A model generated the notes under the pieces. That model ran no database searches and was not told the DNA's origin. It worked only from the letters and a program-made list of their open reading frames with translations. Source: Candidatus Zhuqueibacterota bacterium (GTDB lineage: Bacteria > Zhuqueibacterota > Zhuqueibacteria > Thermofontimicrobiales > Thiofontviventaceae). Taken from it: 6,156 nt of DNA. Made by a program: the position numbers and the translations under genes. Below, one piece after another: positions 1 through 6,102 of this stretch (its first letter is position 1; every line of letters begins with the position of its first letter). The stretch is taken from assembly GCA_014729735.1 (NCBI GenBank), contig WJJN01000352.1, positions 1 to 6,156 on the forward strand. Reading direction: 5' to 3'.

Positions 1-1333
1 CCGTATAGAGCGGGCTGGTCGTGGAATATGATAAATCAAGTATCGCATCAGGTCCATCAACAGGACGGATAGGCCAGGCAAACGGCAGATCCCGGCTGCC
101 ATCTGCATACCAATATCTGTCAGGAGTTACAGCATCTGGCGGTTTGAAGGCTTCCGCTGTACGGTGAAATTCGATCCACTCCATATAGTTCTCATAAACG
201 GAATCCGGTAACTGCTTTACGAATTCAGGATTCACATTCATGGGCTCATCGATGGTGATTGAAGGATTTGCATCAGCAAATGCCTGCGATCTCTCCGTCA
301 TAAAAGGCTGTTCGGTATAGTGTTGTTCTTCATACCAGTCTAAAAAGCGTTGTTCTCTGTAAAGACAATTGTGCGTAAACGCCACATTACGCTCGTTTTC
401 GGTAATTCCAAGCTCCGGCAATAATTCAACAGCCAGGCTATCGAATGTAAGGAACGCCTGGAGTGTATCCCCTGGGTCATCGGTCTCTGCATCTACGAAA
501 TCTCCAAAATAGGTAGTGTCGCCATCTGCGTTGACTCTCACACCGCTATACCCTCTTGAAAAAGGATTGAGGAAAATATTATTTTTAATCATAACATTTA
601 TGTAATTGTCATTCGGAGTAAAATACTCTCTGTTTCCAAGAACAAAAGTATTGTGATCGATTGTGAAATTACCGTTCAACTCTACCCGAAAGTTAGTGAT
701 GAATACAGAACCCAGGTTAATAATGGTATTATTCTGGATAATTGCTTCTCTGGGCATGGCATTCTGGAATTGAAAAACGAATCCACCCTGCCAGTTGTTG
801 ATATTGCCAACATTCATGAAGATATTATCCTTGGCAATGAGCCGCGGATTTGGCGCATCGAATCGGGTAAAGCGGTTCGTTGTACGCTCCATATAGCAAT
901 TATAGAATTCATAATCTCCGCCATCCTTGTTTCGTAACCGCATGACGAAGTTTATGCCATTCCCCTGTAGAGTCCAGCCCAGAATAGCGATGTTTTCCAG
1001 TTTTAAGTCGTTGTTCGTATCAATAACCGATGGACCTCCGGTATCTGCTGAACGCACCAGAGTAGCGGGTGGATCGCTTGTGGGAGTGGGTTCACCATAA
1101 ATAACGATCCCTGTATCTGAAGAAATGGTCTGTTGAACAATATAAACCCCATTTCGACGAAGTTTTATAACTTTGCCGGGATTGTCTAAAATCGCCTGTT
1201 CAACTGCACCAGGTGTTCCAGGTTCAACAACTACAGTATCCGGAACTTGAGCTTGAACTGTAGATGTTGAGCCTGCGAATAGTATACCTAACAAGACAAC
1301 CAAGATGCCTAAACATGTTAGATTTTTTTTCAT
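1..1333 (-). CDS. Secreted right-handed beta-helix protein (pectate-lyase-like fold), 3'-truncated by window edge
   Basis: An uninterrupted frame of 444 codons runs from an ATG at 1333 to the left window edge, so the C-terminus is missing. Residues 1-28 form a signal peptide: MKK, a hydrophobic core LGILVVLLGILFAG, and a likely cut after VQA. The start is fixed by GAAGGAG seven bases upstream. From about residue 35 to 325 the chain has short beta-strands and asparagine turns typical of parallel beta-helices: KDNIFMN (168-174), QNNTIIN (200-206), DHNTFVLG (226-233), KNNIFLN (250-256), THNCLYR (320-326). The opening VVVEPGTPGAVEQAI resembles the N-terminal cap of pectate lyase/chondroitinase-B-like proteins. 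An acidic stretch at about 270-315 interrupts the helix. Residues 330-444 are rich in Trp/Tyr/Pro and look non-helical. No catalytic residues could be assigned, so it may be a polysaccharide lyase or a non-catalytic binding protein. A C-terminal sorting domain could lie off-window. It is downstream of, and co-directional with, the TonB-dependent receptor. Confidence 0.
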   Translation of the reverse strand, partial: MKKNLTCLGILVVLLGILFAGSTSTVQAQVPDTVVVEPGTPGAVEQAILDNPGKVIKLRRNGVYIVQQTISSDTGIVIYGEPTPTSDPPATLVRSADTGGPSVIDTNNDLKLENIAILGWTLQGNGINFVMRLRNKDGGDYEFYNCYMERTTNRFTRFDAPNPRLIAKDNIFMNVGNINNWQGGFVFQFQNAMPREAIIQNNTIINLGSVFITNFRVELNGNFTIDHNTFVLGNREYFTPNDNYINVMIKNNIFLNPFSRGYSGVRVNADGDTTYFGDFVDAETDDPGDTLQAFLTFDSLAVELLPELGITENERNVAFTHNCLYREQRFLDWYEEQHYTEQPFMTERSQAFADANPSITIDEPMNVNPEFVKQLPDSVYENYMEWIEFHRTAEAFKPPDAVTPDRYWYADGSRDLPFAWPIRPVDGPDAILDLSYSTTSPLYT

Positions 1334-1340
1334 TTTTAAT

Positions 1341-1347
1341 CTCCTTC
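1341..1347 (-). promoter_or_regulatory. Ribosome binding site of the beta-helix gene
   Basis: GAAGGAG on the minus strand is followed by the seven-base spacer ATTAAAA and then ATG. It decides the start of the beta-helix protein and directly precedes a convincing signal peptide. Confidence 0.85.
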
Positions 1348-1422
1348 ATGTTATTGAGATTTATGTTTTTTATCTGCAACATCTGGAAATCAGTAAATGG
1401 TAATTTTCTTGGCTCCTCCTTT

Positions 1423-1482
1423 TTAGTGAATTTCTTCTTTTTTAAGTACTGCAACCAAAGCTACCACATTTTTAATCCCTCC
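1423..1482 (-). other. Duplicate start module with possible 14-codon minigene
   Basis: GGAGGG (1477-1482), then ATTAAAA, then ATG (1467-1469) reproduces the spacing and the GATTAAAAATG core of the real beta-helix start further down. Here the ATG frame is just ATG-TGG-TAG. One frame over, GTG at 1465-1467 opens 14 codons (VVALVAVLKKEEIH) ending in TAA at 1423-1425, which abuts the next purine-rich site AAGGAGGAG. It could be a translated leader minigene, a relic of a degraded gene start, or chance in AT-rich DNA. Translation is not demonstrated. Confidence 0.2.
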
Positions 1483-1516
1483 TTTTACTTTTTAAAGTTG
1501 TACTATTTAATATTGG

Positions 1517-4438
1517 TTAAAAAAAGTAACGCACACCAAGATCCGTCTCCCAGCCAAATTTTTCCAGGGAATTTAAGCTATTAAACCGTCCAGGCAGAAA
1601 ATCTTCTTCAGGAGTATTACTTATATTGTTGAAATTATAGAGTAACTCGATATGTTGACCAACTTTCTGACGCACAGAAAGATTCCAGCGAGACCAGCTA
1701 TGCGTAAAAGCATCTAGCTCGGGAACAGTTCTGTTGAAATTCCTTAGTGTATTATCCTGAAAATTTACGGACAGCCTGGCGGAAAATCCTTTTAAATCAT
1801 ATCCAAGTACTATATTCCCCAGATATTTTGGCTGGTTGGTCAAACGTCCTTTCCTCAGTGTATCAATTTTGATGACTGTGGGCGGTCCCCATGGATTGCT
1901 CGGATCATACTCCAGGATGTCATAAAACCACTCAAACTGAGTATTCGATTTCAATGCCGTAAAGTTAGCGCTTAGTGTAATTCCACTTAAATAGCCAGGC
2001 AGGTACCAAAATGTTGTCTGCAAATCCATTTCTACGCCATATACTTCTCCGTCAAATCTATTATTAACAGGTTGTGTTATGAGTCCGGAGAGCGAAGGAA
2101 AGTTATCTTCCGGTTTAATTTCTCTGGTTTCCGTATAAATCTGATTTTCTATTTCCTTGTAAAATCCCCCAATCGTAAAGAGCCCAACCCAATTGTTATA
2201 TAATGAGAAATAGGCATCATAATTTGTACTCAACTCAGGCTTCAAATCCGGATTGCCTTTGGAGACGTTTTCACCACTAATCGTAATACGAGGACTATAT
2301 GAGCCATAATTTGGTCGACTAACTGTGCGAGTTCTCGCCAAACGAACATCAAACCAATCAGTTATTTTGTATTTCAAATGGAACATCGGGAACCAATACT
2401 CATTGGTTCTGGTTGTTGTGGTATCGAAGAATGAATTCGCCTGCGCTATTTTGGGAAATCTGGAACCATCTCCTCTTACGAAGTAATATGCACGGTAATC
2501 AATCTCTTCACGTTCATAGCGCACACCGGGGGTAAATGTAAGCCGCGGTCCGAAGTCGATACCTGCCATCACATAACCTGCTGTCAGCAACTCATCATTA
2601 TCATAATCATTGGTTTCCTCGGTTAGACGACCCAACAGTATTGGGTACTGTTTCGCTTCCGGAGTGCGACATAAATCAATAACTTCCTTAACTTTATCAC
2701 GATCAAGGGGATAATAAAACTGCAAACCGTCATCTAAAAATTCGAGTGGAGAGGTGTCAGCCATAAAATGATCTAGAGTAATAACTCCTGAAAATGTATT
2801 CCAATTATATTCGGGATAGTTACTTAACAGCCAGCGGTTGGGGTTTTGTACGAACTGGTTTGATGAATTCCAGGTCGAACTGTTTCGAAATCTGCGTCGC
2901 TCTCTGCTCAATGCACGGATTTTACCACCGGTTTTAAAATAGCCCGTAAAATTATCACTCAACCGAAACGGAACCTGCCAATCAACTTTAAGACCTGTTT
3001 CTTTACCATTATCAATACCACTGTCATAACGGGTGGTTCGTACTTTGATTTGATCAGGATCGGGCATTTCATCTAAGGTAGATAATTCACCGGGGCTGAT
3101 TAAGTTCTTTGTATCGACTGTTATTTTTCCGACGAACGCCGGACTTACTTCAGAAGTCATTTGCAACTCATCAGGGGTCTCCGTCTTGGTTTGAGATCCA
3201 TAGATTTGCATATCAAGCTGAGTACCAAACAGTTCATATTCCGCCTGAATACCGCCGGTAAAAATATCTTGTGTCTGTTCATAAAATGTAGAATTAATAT
3301 TTATCATCGAGTTCTCGAGGCTAAATCCATTTATAGAGTTGGCAACATTGCGCTTAAGTCGGCTGGCAAAGCTATTGAATACAATTTTTCCGTTCGGTAA
3401 CTTATAATCGAGCACCACACTTGCGCCATACCGGTCTCGATCTTCAAGGCTATTCGTCAACGTCGCCCTATTTATTTCGATATCGGCTGGCTTACCAGGG
3501 ATGTAATCATCCGGAGAATCATAACTTGCACTCAATGCATCGGTCCCTCTATTTTTCAAATCGATCGAACCGCTGGCTAAAATACCGGCTTTGCCTCCCC
3601 AAAAGCGATTACTAATAGTAAACGAGCCCTCTCGCATTCGAAAAGACTCTTCCTGTGAATTATATCCTTGCTGAACGTAGAGCTTGGTCTGAAAATCTTT
3701 CGGGGCTGTTCGCAATTTCATATTAATCGTACTGCCAGTGGCATCCGCATCATTATCTGGCATATTGGCTTTAATAATTTCAACTCCGCCCAACATTTCC
3801 GTTGAAATCATTGCTAATCCAACTCCCCTGTCATTTCCGCTTGCCGGAATCCGTTGTCCCTCAATATTGATTGCAACATTACCATTGGATAATCCACGGA
3901 CAACAACCTCTGACGCTTCGCCTTTATTTCTTATTAGCGAAACTCCGGGCAGGCGTCCAATTGCCTCCGCTGCATTTACGTCCGGCAGCTCCTGAATTTT
4001 CGCTTCCGAAATGACATTTACAATTTCCCTTGACGTAAGCTGCTGATTTATAGCCGCTAATTGCCCCTCAGCCTGGGCAGTAATGGTCACGGTCTCGCCT
4101 TCTACAATGGTGGTCTTAAGCTTAAAATCAAGTTTGAAAGATCGGTTTGCCTCAACCCTGACGTCGGTAATCCGTTCATCCTGGTAGCCAATATATCTCG
4201 CAACCAAAGCAAAAGTACCGGCAGGCACGCGTGGAATAAAGTAATTTCCATTGACATCGGAAGCAGCGCCGAGGCTTGTCCCCTCGATGAAAATATTTGC
4301 TCCCGGTAGCGCATCACCCGTCTTCGCGTCCTTTACTGTCCCTACAATCTTCCCAGTTGAGGCAGCAAAGCTTGAAAAGTTAATTAACAAACTGCATGTT
4401 AAAAAAATTAACAACTGAACTGCTAATTGCCTTTTCAT
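1517..4438 (-). CDS. TonB-dependent outer-membrane receptor with carboxypeptidase-regulatory-like N-terminal domain
   Basis: This 973-residue protein should sit in the outer membrane and import a bound ligand using TonB/ExbBD energy. Residues 1-25 are a signal peptide (MKRQ, hydrophobic core, SFA/AS cut). Residues 29-110 are a carboxypeptidase-regulatory-like beta-sandwich (GKIVGTVKDAKTGDALPGA, then DVNGNYFIPRVPAG). EGETVTIT (113-120) lies where a TonB box is expected. The plug spans about 125-245 with EAIGRLPGVSLIR, VVVRGL and DNDADATGSTINMKLRT. The rest is a beta-barrel, with SRPNYGSYSP and GNPDLKPELSTNYD at about 700-730 and a C-terminal Phe (GVRYFF). The plug and late-barrel motifs resemble the TIGR01782 (Xanthomonas/Caulobacter-type) receptors more than classical SusC, and no SusD gene follows. 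The substrate is unknown; the neighbouring beta-helix protein suggests a polysaccharide or oligosaccharide. The start is supported by AGGAGG nine bases upstream. Confidence 0.95.
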   Translation of the reverse strand: MKRQLAVQLLIFLTCSLLINFSSFAASTGKIVGTVKDAKTGDALPGANIFIEGTSLGAASDVNGNYFIPRVPAGTFALVARYIGYQDERITDVRVEANRSFKLDFKLKTTIVEGETVTITAQAEGQLAAINQQLTSREIVNVISEAKIQELPDVNAAEAIGRLPGVSLIRNKGEASEVVVRGLSNGNVAINIEGQRIPASGNDRGVGLAMISTEMLGGVEIIKANMPDNDADATGSTINMKLRTAPKDFQTKLYVQQGYNSQEESFRMREGSFTISNRFWGGKAGILASGSIDLKNRGTDALSASYDSPDDYIPGKPADIEINRATLTNSLEDRDRYGASVVLDYKLPNGKIVFNSFASRLKRNVANSINGFSLENSMININSTFYEQTQDIFTGGIQAEYELFGTQLDMQIYGSQTKTETPDELQMTSEVSPAFVGKITVDTKNLISPGELSTLDEMPDPDQIKVRTTRYDSGIDNGKETGLKVDWQVPFRLSDNFTGYFKTGGKIRALSRERRRFRNSSTWNSSNQFVQNPNRWLLSNYPEYNWNTFSGVITLDHFMADTSPLEFLDDGLQFYYPLDRDKVKEVIDLCRTPEAKQYPILLGRLTEETNDYDNDELLTAGYVMAGIDFGPRLTFTPGVRYEREEIDYRAYYFVRGDGSRFPKIAQANSFFDTTTTRTNEYWFPMFHLKYKITDWFDVRLARTRTVSRPNYGSYSPRITISGENVSKGNPDLKPELSTNYDAYFSLYNNWVGLFTIGGFYKEIENQIYTETREIKPEDNFPSLSGLITQPVNNRFDGEVYGVEMDLQTTFWYLPGYLSGITLSANFTALKSNTQFEWFYDILEYDPSNPWGPPTVIKIDTLRKGRLTNQPKYLGNIVLGYDLKGFSARLSVNFQDNTLRNFNRTVPELDAFTHSWSRWNLSVRQKVGQHIELLYNFNNISNTPEEDFLPGRFNSLNSLEKFGWETDLGVRYFF

Positions 4439-4447
4439 TTTAAATGT

Positions 4448-4453
4448 CCTCCT
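4448..4453 (-). promoter_or_regulatory. Ribosome binding site of the TonB-dependent receptor
   Basis: A full-consensus AGGAGG on the minus strand lies nine bases from the ATG at 4438 and fixes the receptor start. It begins three bases after the stop codon of the possible leader peptide (4457-4525), so translation of that peptide would reach this site. Confidence 0.85.
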
Positions 4454-4456
4454 AAT

Positions 4457-4525
4457 TTAGTAGCAATATTTAAGATAAAGAAAAGTTAAGCTGAGAAGTA
4501 TATAAATGGTAAGTATTTTTTTCAT
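4457..4525 (-). CDS. Possible 22-residue hydrophobic leader peptide upstream of the receptor
   Basis: A short minus-strand frame starts at ATG 4525 and ends at TAA 4457-4459, encoding 22 residues that begin MKKILTIYILL and end YLKYCY. It looks like a signal peptide or tiny single-span membrane peptide: two lysines, then an almost unbroken hydrophobic run. Its stop is three bases before the receptor's AGGAGG and 18 bases before the receptor ATG, a spacing suited to translational coupling or leader-peptide control. The upstream site is poor (AGGCG, about 10 bases before the ATG). In AT-rich DNA a frame this short can arise by chance, so existence as a gene is uncertain. Confidence 0.3.
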   Translation of the reverse strand: MKKILTIYILLSLTFLYLKYCY

Positions 4526-4541
4526 TTTTGAATTTCGCCTG

Positions 4542-4567
4542 AAGTTTCCCTTAATCCGGTAAAACTT
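4542..4567 (-). other. Weak stem-loop in the receptor 5' leader
   Basis: AAGTTT (4542-4547) and AAACTT (4562-4567) are perfectly complementary with a 14-base loop. In the receptor transcript the hairpin would lie just before the possible leader peptide. The six-pair stem is mostly A-U and has no U-tract, so it may be incidental. Confidence 0.2.
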
Positions 4568-4602
4568 GAAATGAAAATATTTGAAAATTGTGAATGCTGA
4601 CG

Positions 4603-4630
4603 TTCAATATAACAAATTTCTCTATATAAT
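4603..4630 (+). promoter_or_regulatory. Candidate promoter for the membrane regulator gene
   Basis: A perfect TATAAT (4625-4630) has TTCAAT (4603-4608), a weak -35, 16 bases upstream. Initiation near 4637 would leave a leader of about 150 bases before the ATG at 4791 and put the palindrome and direct repeats within that leader, where a bound protein could block transcription. TATAAT is easily met by chance here. Confidence 0.25.
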
Positions 4631-4633
4631 CAA
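4606..4633 (-). promoter_or_regulatory. Candidate promoter for the receptor / beta-helix unit
   Basis: On the minus strand TTGATT (4628-4633) is followed after 16 bases by TATATT (4606-4611), a fair match to a housekeeping -35/-10 pair. It predicts transcription starting near 4599 and a leader of about 160 bases. I saw no full match to the Bacteroidota TAnnTTTG -7 element; GAAATTTG (minus strand, 4614-4621) is one base off. The motif cluster at 4655-4685 would fall at about -56 to -86, a usual place for an activator. Confidence 0.35.
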
Positions 4634-4643
4634 GTTATTAACT
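4633..4643. promoter_or_regulatory. 11-bp palindrome AGTTA-T-TAACT abutting the receptor -35 candidate
   Basis: Perfect five-base arms, AGTTA (4633-4637) and TAACT (4639-4643), flank one central base. The right arm contains ATTAAC (4637-4642), the reverse complement of the GTTAAT core of the nearby direct repeats. It may be an operator half of the same array. Confidence 0.3.
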
Positions 4644-4654
4644 GCATGCTTACT

Positions 4655-4685
4655 TTGTTAATTTAATGAGTAACATTGTTAATTT
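4655..4685 (+). repeat. Two direct repeats TTGTTAATTT, 21 bp apart: candidate operator
   Basis: TTGTTAATTT occurs at 4655-4664 and again at 4676-4685, start to start 21 bp, i.e. two helical turns. Similarity extends into the flanks (AC two to three bases before each copy). Direct repeats on one DNA face are a common target of OmpR/PhoB/ToxR-type winged-helix proteins, and the adjacent gene appears to encode such a domain. Assignment as that protein's site is inference. Confidence 0.4.
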
Positions 4686-4790
4686 CAACATTTATAGTCA
4701 CTCACATTGAGAAAATATTTTACTTGCATATGTAATTTTTTTTTATTAAATTTAAACACATCTGAACATCAAATATATAACGGTCTTTAT

Positions 4791-6017
4791 ATGAGCAAGC
4801 AAACGTTATATAAAAAATCTCTCCAAAATATTCTAAACAGCAGTGAATTTAAAGACTCACCGACATATACCAAACTGTTGACATATTTATTCGATCATTA
4901 TCTAAAAGAAGTGAATCCTACTGAGACAACAATTGCCACCGAATTCCTGAAACGCGATGAATCATTTAATCCCTCCGAAGATCCAATCGTCCGCGTTTAT
5001 ATACATGAAATTCGAAAGCGACTGAAAAATTACTACCAGGCAGAAGGGAAAAAAGAAAAAGTAAGAATAGAAATTCCAAAAGGCGGGTATGGGCTAAAAT
5101 TTAATACGATTAAAAAATCTTCCAAAATCAGACAATACATTTCCTATGTATTAGCCGTTCTATTATTGTTTTCAGTAACAATTATAATCTTTTTGCTTAG
5201 GTTTGAAAAATCAAATAATAATAATGGGCAAAATGAAATTTATACTTCCGTCATCTGGCATGATATTCTTCATAACGAAAAACCGATTCTCATTGTGTTC
5301 GGCGATGTGTTTTTCTTCAGAGAAAAAAAGGGAGATAATAACGGACGTATTGTAAGAGATGAAGACATTAATTCGATGGAAGAGCTTGAATCGTACACAG
5401 CCAATATCACAGATCCCACAGTAGAAGTAACTCAGCTAAAGCGGCACACTTATTTGATTGAATATTGCCCCTATTCCCTTCTTTATCTGTTGCCGATACT
5501 GAATAGCTCAAATAAATCCGTTTCAATCCGTCTATGTTCCGAACTAACTGTCAATGATTTAAAAACGCATAATATCATTTATGTGGGTTTAATCAAATGT
5601 CTGGGACCATTGAATTTTTACTTTAAAAAATCTCACATCAATATTGTTTCTAAATATACGTTCTCTTTATCAGATCAAACGAAAGATACCTTGCTCACTT
5701 ATTCCACAAATAAAATAAATGCAGGTAATTATCACATGGACTACGGATTTATAATTAAGTTTTTAGGTCCTTCAAACAACCAAATTTTACTATTAGCCGG
5801 AACAAGATTAACAGGCACACTGGGAGTCGTCGACAAAATAACAAATGTAGAATCGATTAAAGAGATTGAAAATGCATTCATGAATAAATACGACACATTT
5901 CCAACCAGTTTTGAAATGCTTTATGAGGTATTTGGTTTGAGGCGGCAATTCATACAATCTGATATTTTGTATATTCAGAGTACAGATGATATAGTGCATT
6001 CGATTTGGTATCCATGA
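4791..6017 (+). CDS. Putative membrane-bound winged-helix regulator (ToxR/CadC-like topology) with unknown C-terminal domain
   Basis: This is a 408-residue protein. Residues 5-105 look like a DNA-binding winged helix: a helical part (SPTYTKLLTYLFDHYL), then DPIVRVYIHEIRKRLKNYY as a recognition-helix candidate, then a wing ending IEIPKGGYGLKF. This parallels the HIsRLRkKL ... GvGYrL pattern of OmpR/PhoB effector domains. From memory, N-terminal domains with FDP..DPIVRVE..RLR..L..YY and PKGSY are common in Acidobacteria and relatives. One transmembrane span lies at about 115-137 (ISYVLAVLLLFSVTIIIFLL), preceded by basic residues, so the N-terminus should be cytoplasmic and residues 138-408 periplasmic. 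That part has strand-like segments (PILIVFGDVFFF, HNIIYVGLIKCLGPL, QILLLAGTRLTG) but no family I can name. The ATG at 4791 is preferred although no Shine-Dalgarno is visible; a TTG at 4707 would add 28 residues outside the domain. Its DNA is more AT-rich than the receptor gene. It probably regulates the divergent unit (inference). Confidence 0.75.
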   Translation: MSKQTLYKKSLQNILNSSEFKDSPTYTKLLTYLFDHYLKEVNPTETTIATEFLKRDESFNPSEDPIVRVYIHEIRKRLKNYYQAEGKKEKVRIEIPKGGYGLKFNTIKKSSKIRQYISYVLAVLLLFSVTIIIFLLRFEKSNNNNGQNEIYTSVIWHDILHNEKPILIVFGDVFFFREKKGDNNGRIVRDEDINSMEELESYTANITDPTVEVTQLKRHTYLIEYCPYSLLYLLPILNSSNKSVSIRLCSELTVNDLKTHNIIYVGLIKCLGPLNFYFKKSHINIVSKYTFSLSDQTKDTLLTYSTNKINAGNYHMDYGFIIKFLGPSNNQILLLAGTRLTGTLGVVDKITNVESIKEIENAFMNKYDTFPTSFEMLYEVFGLRRQFIQSDILYIQSTDDIVHSIWYP

Positions 6018-6054
6018 TTGGTATACTTCATTACTTACAGCAACATAAAACATA

Positions 6055-6075
6055 GTCTCGGATATCATCTGAGAC
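6055..6075 (+). terminator. Stem-loop after the regulator gene, possible transcript end
   Basis: GTCTCGGAT (6055-6063) pairs with ATCTGAGAC (6067-6075) around the triloop ATC: nine pairs, eight Watson-Crick and one G-U in the plus-strand RNA. It lies 38 bases after the regulator stop codon. No U-tract follows, so it is not a canonical intrinsic terminator; it could instead protect the 3' end. The G-U pair becomes a C/A mismatch on the other strand, which favours a plus-strand role. Confidence 0.4.
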
Positions 6076-6102
6076 ATCAACAACGAAACATTTGCTTAAC
6101 AA

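Larger units (their letters stand above)
1334..1516 (-). other. Spacer between receptor and beta-helix genes; no clear terminator
   Basis: This 183-bp AT-rich spacer follows the receptor stop codon and precedes the beta-helix start. The only self-complementary element I saw near the stop is a weak five-pair stem (ACTTT/AAAGT, about 1487-1498) with no proper loop or U-tract, so read-through from receptor into beta-helix gene is plausible. On the minus strand it carries three purine-rich Shine-Dalgarno-like sites, at 1477-1482, 1413-1420 and 1341-1347. Only the last serves a long gene. Confidence 0.6.
4439..4790. other. Divergent control region between the receptor and the membrane regulator
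   Basis: This 352-bp, strongly AT-rich gap lies between two divergent genes and must hold the promoters of both. From left to right it contains the receptor ribosome binding site, the possible leader peptide, a weak stem-loop, overlapping divergent promoter candidates (about 4603-4633), and palindromic and direct-repeat motifs (4633-4685). The 100 bases before the regulator start (4690-4790) show no clear element apart from an in-frame TTG at 4707. Confidence 0.7.

Noticed and set aside
653..937. A 94-codon plus-strand frame opposite the beta-helix gene
   Set aside because: It lies wholly antisense to a frame with a signal peptide, ribosome site and beta-helix repeats. It has no domain or ribosome site of its own.
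1224..1454. A 76-codon minus-strand frame across the beta-helix start, rich in Lys and ending in a Ser run
   Set aside because: It begins with TTG, is out of frame with the beta-helix gene, and its composition is what an AT-rich spacer plus an out-of-frame signal peptide would give.
1264..1584. A 106-codon plus-strand frame with hydrophobic Phe/Leu-rich sequence
   Set aside because: It spans two minus-strand gene ends and the A-rich spacer. The Phe runs simply come from the T-rich strand, and no ribosome site precedes it.
3161..4317. Several plus-strand frames and one minus-strand frame inside the receptor gene
   Set aside because: All lie within the receptor coding region in other frames and show no independent evidence of coding.
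4583..4620. Imperfect inverted repeat GAAAATTGT ... ACAAATTTC with an inner GAATG/CGTTC pair
   Set aside because: The outer and inner arms do not share a centre and contain mismatches. It overlaps the promoter candidates and is not convincing as a separate structure.
4707..4790. TTG at 4707 as start of the regulator, adding 28 residues
   Set aside because: It is a rare start codon with no ribosome site. The added segment lies outside the recognisable N-terminal domain and covers part of the probable untranslated leader.
5808..6083. A 91-codon minus-strand frame over the regulator 3' end
   Set aside because: It is antisense to the regulator's conserved C-terminal part, has no ribosome site, and runs through the 6055-6075 hairpin.
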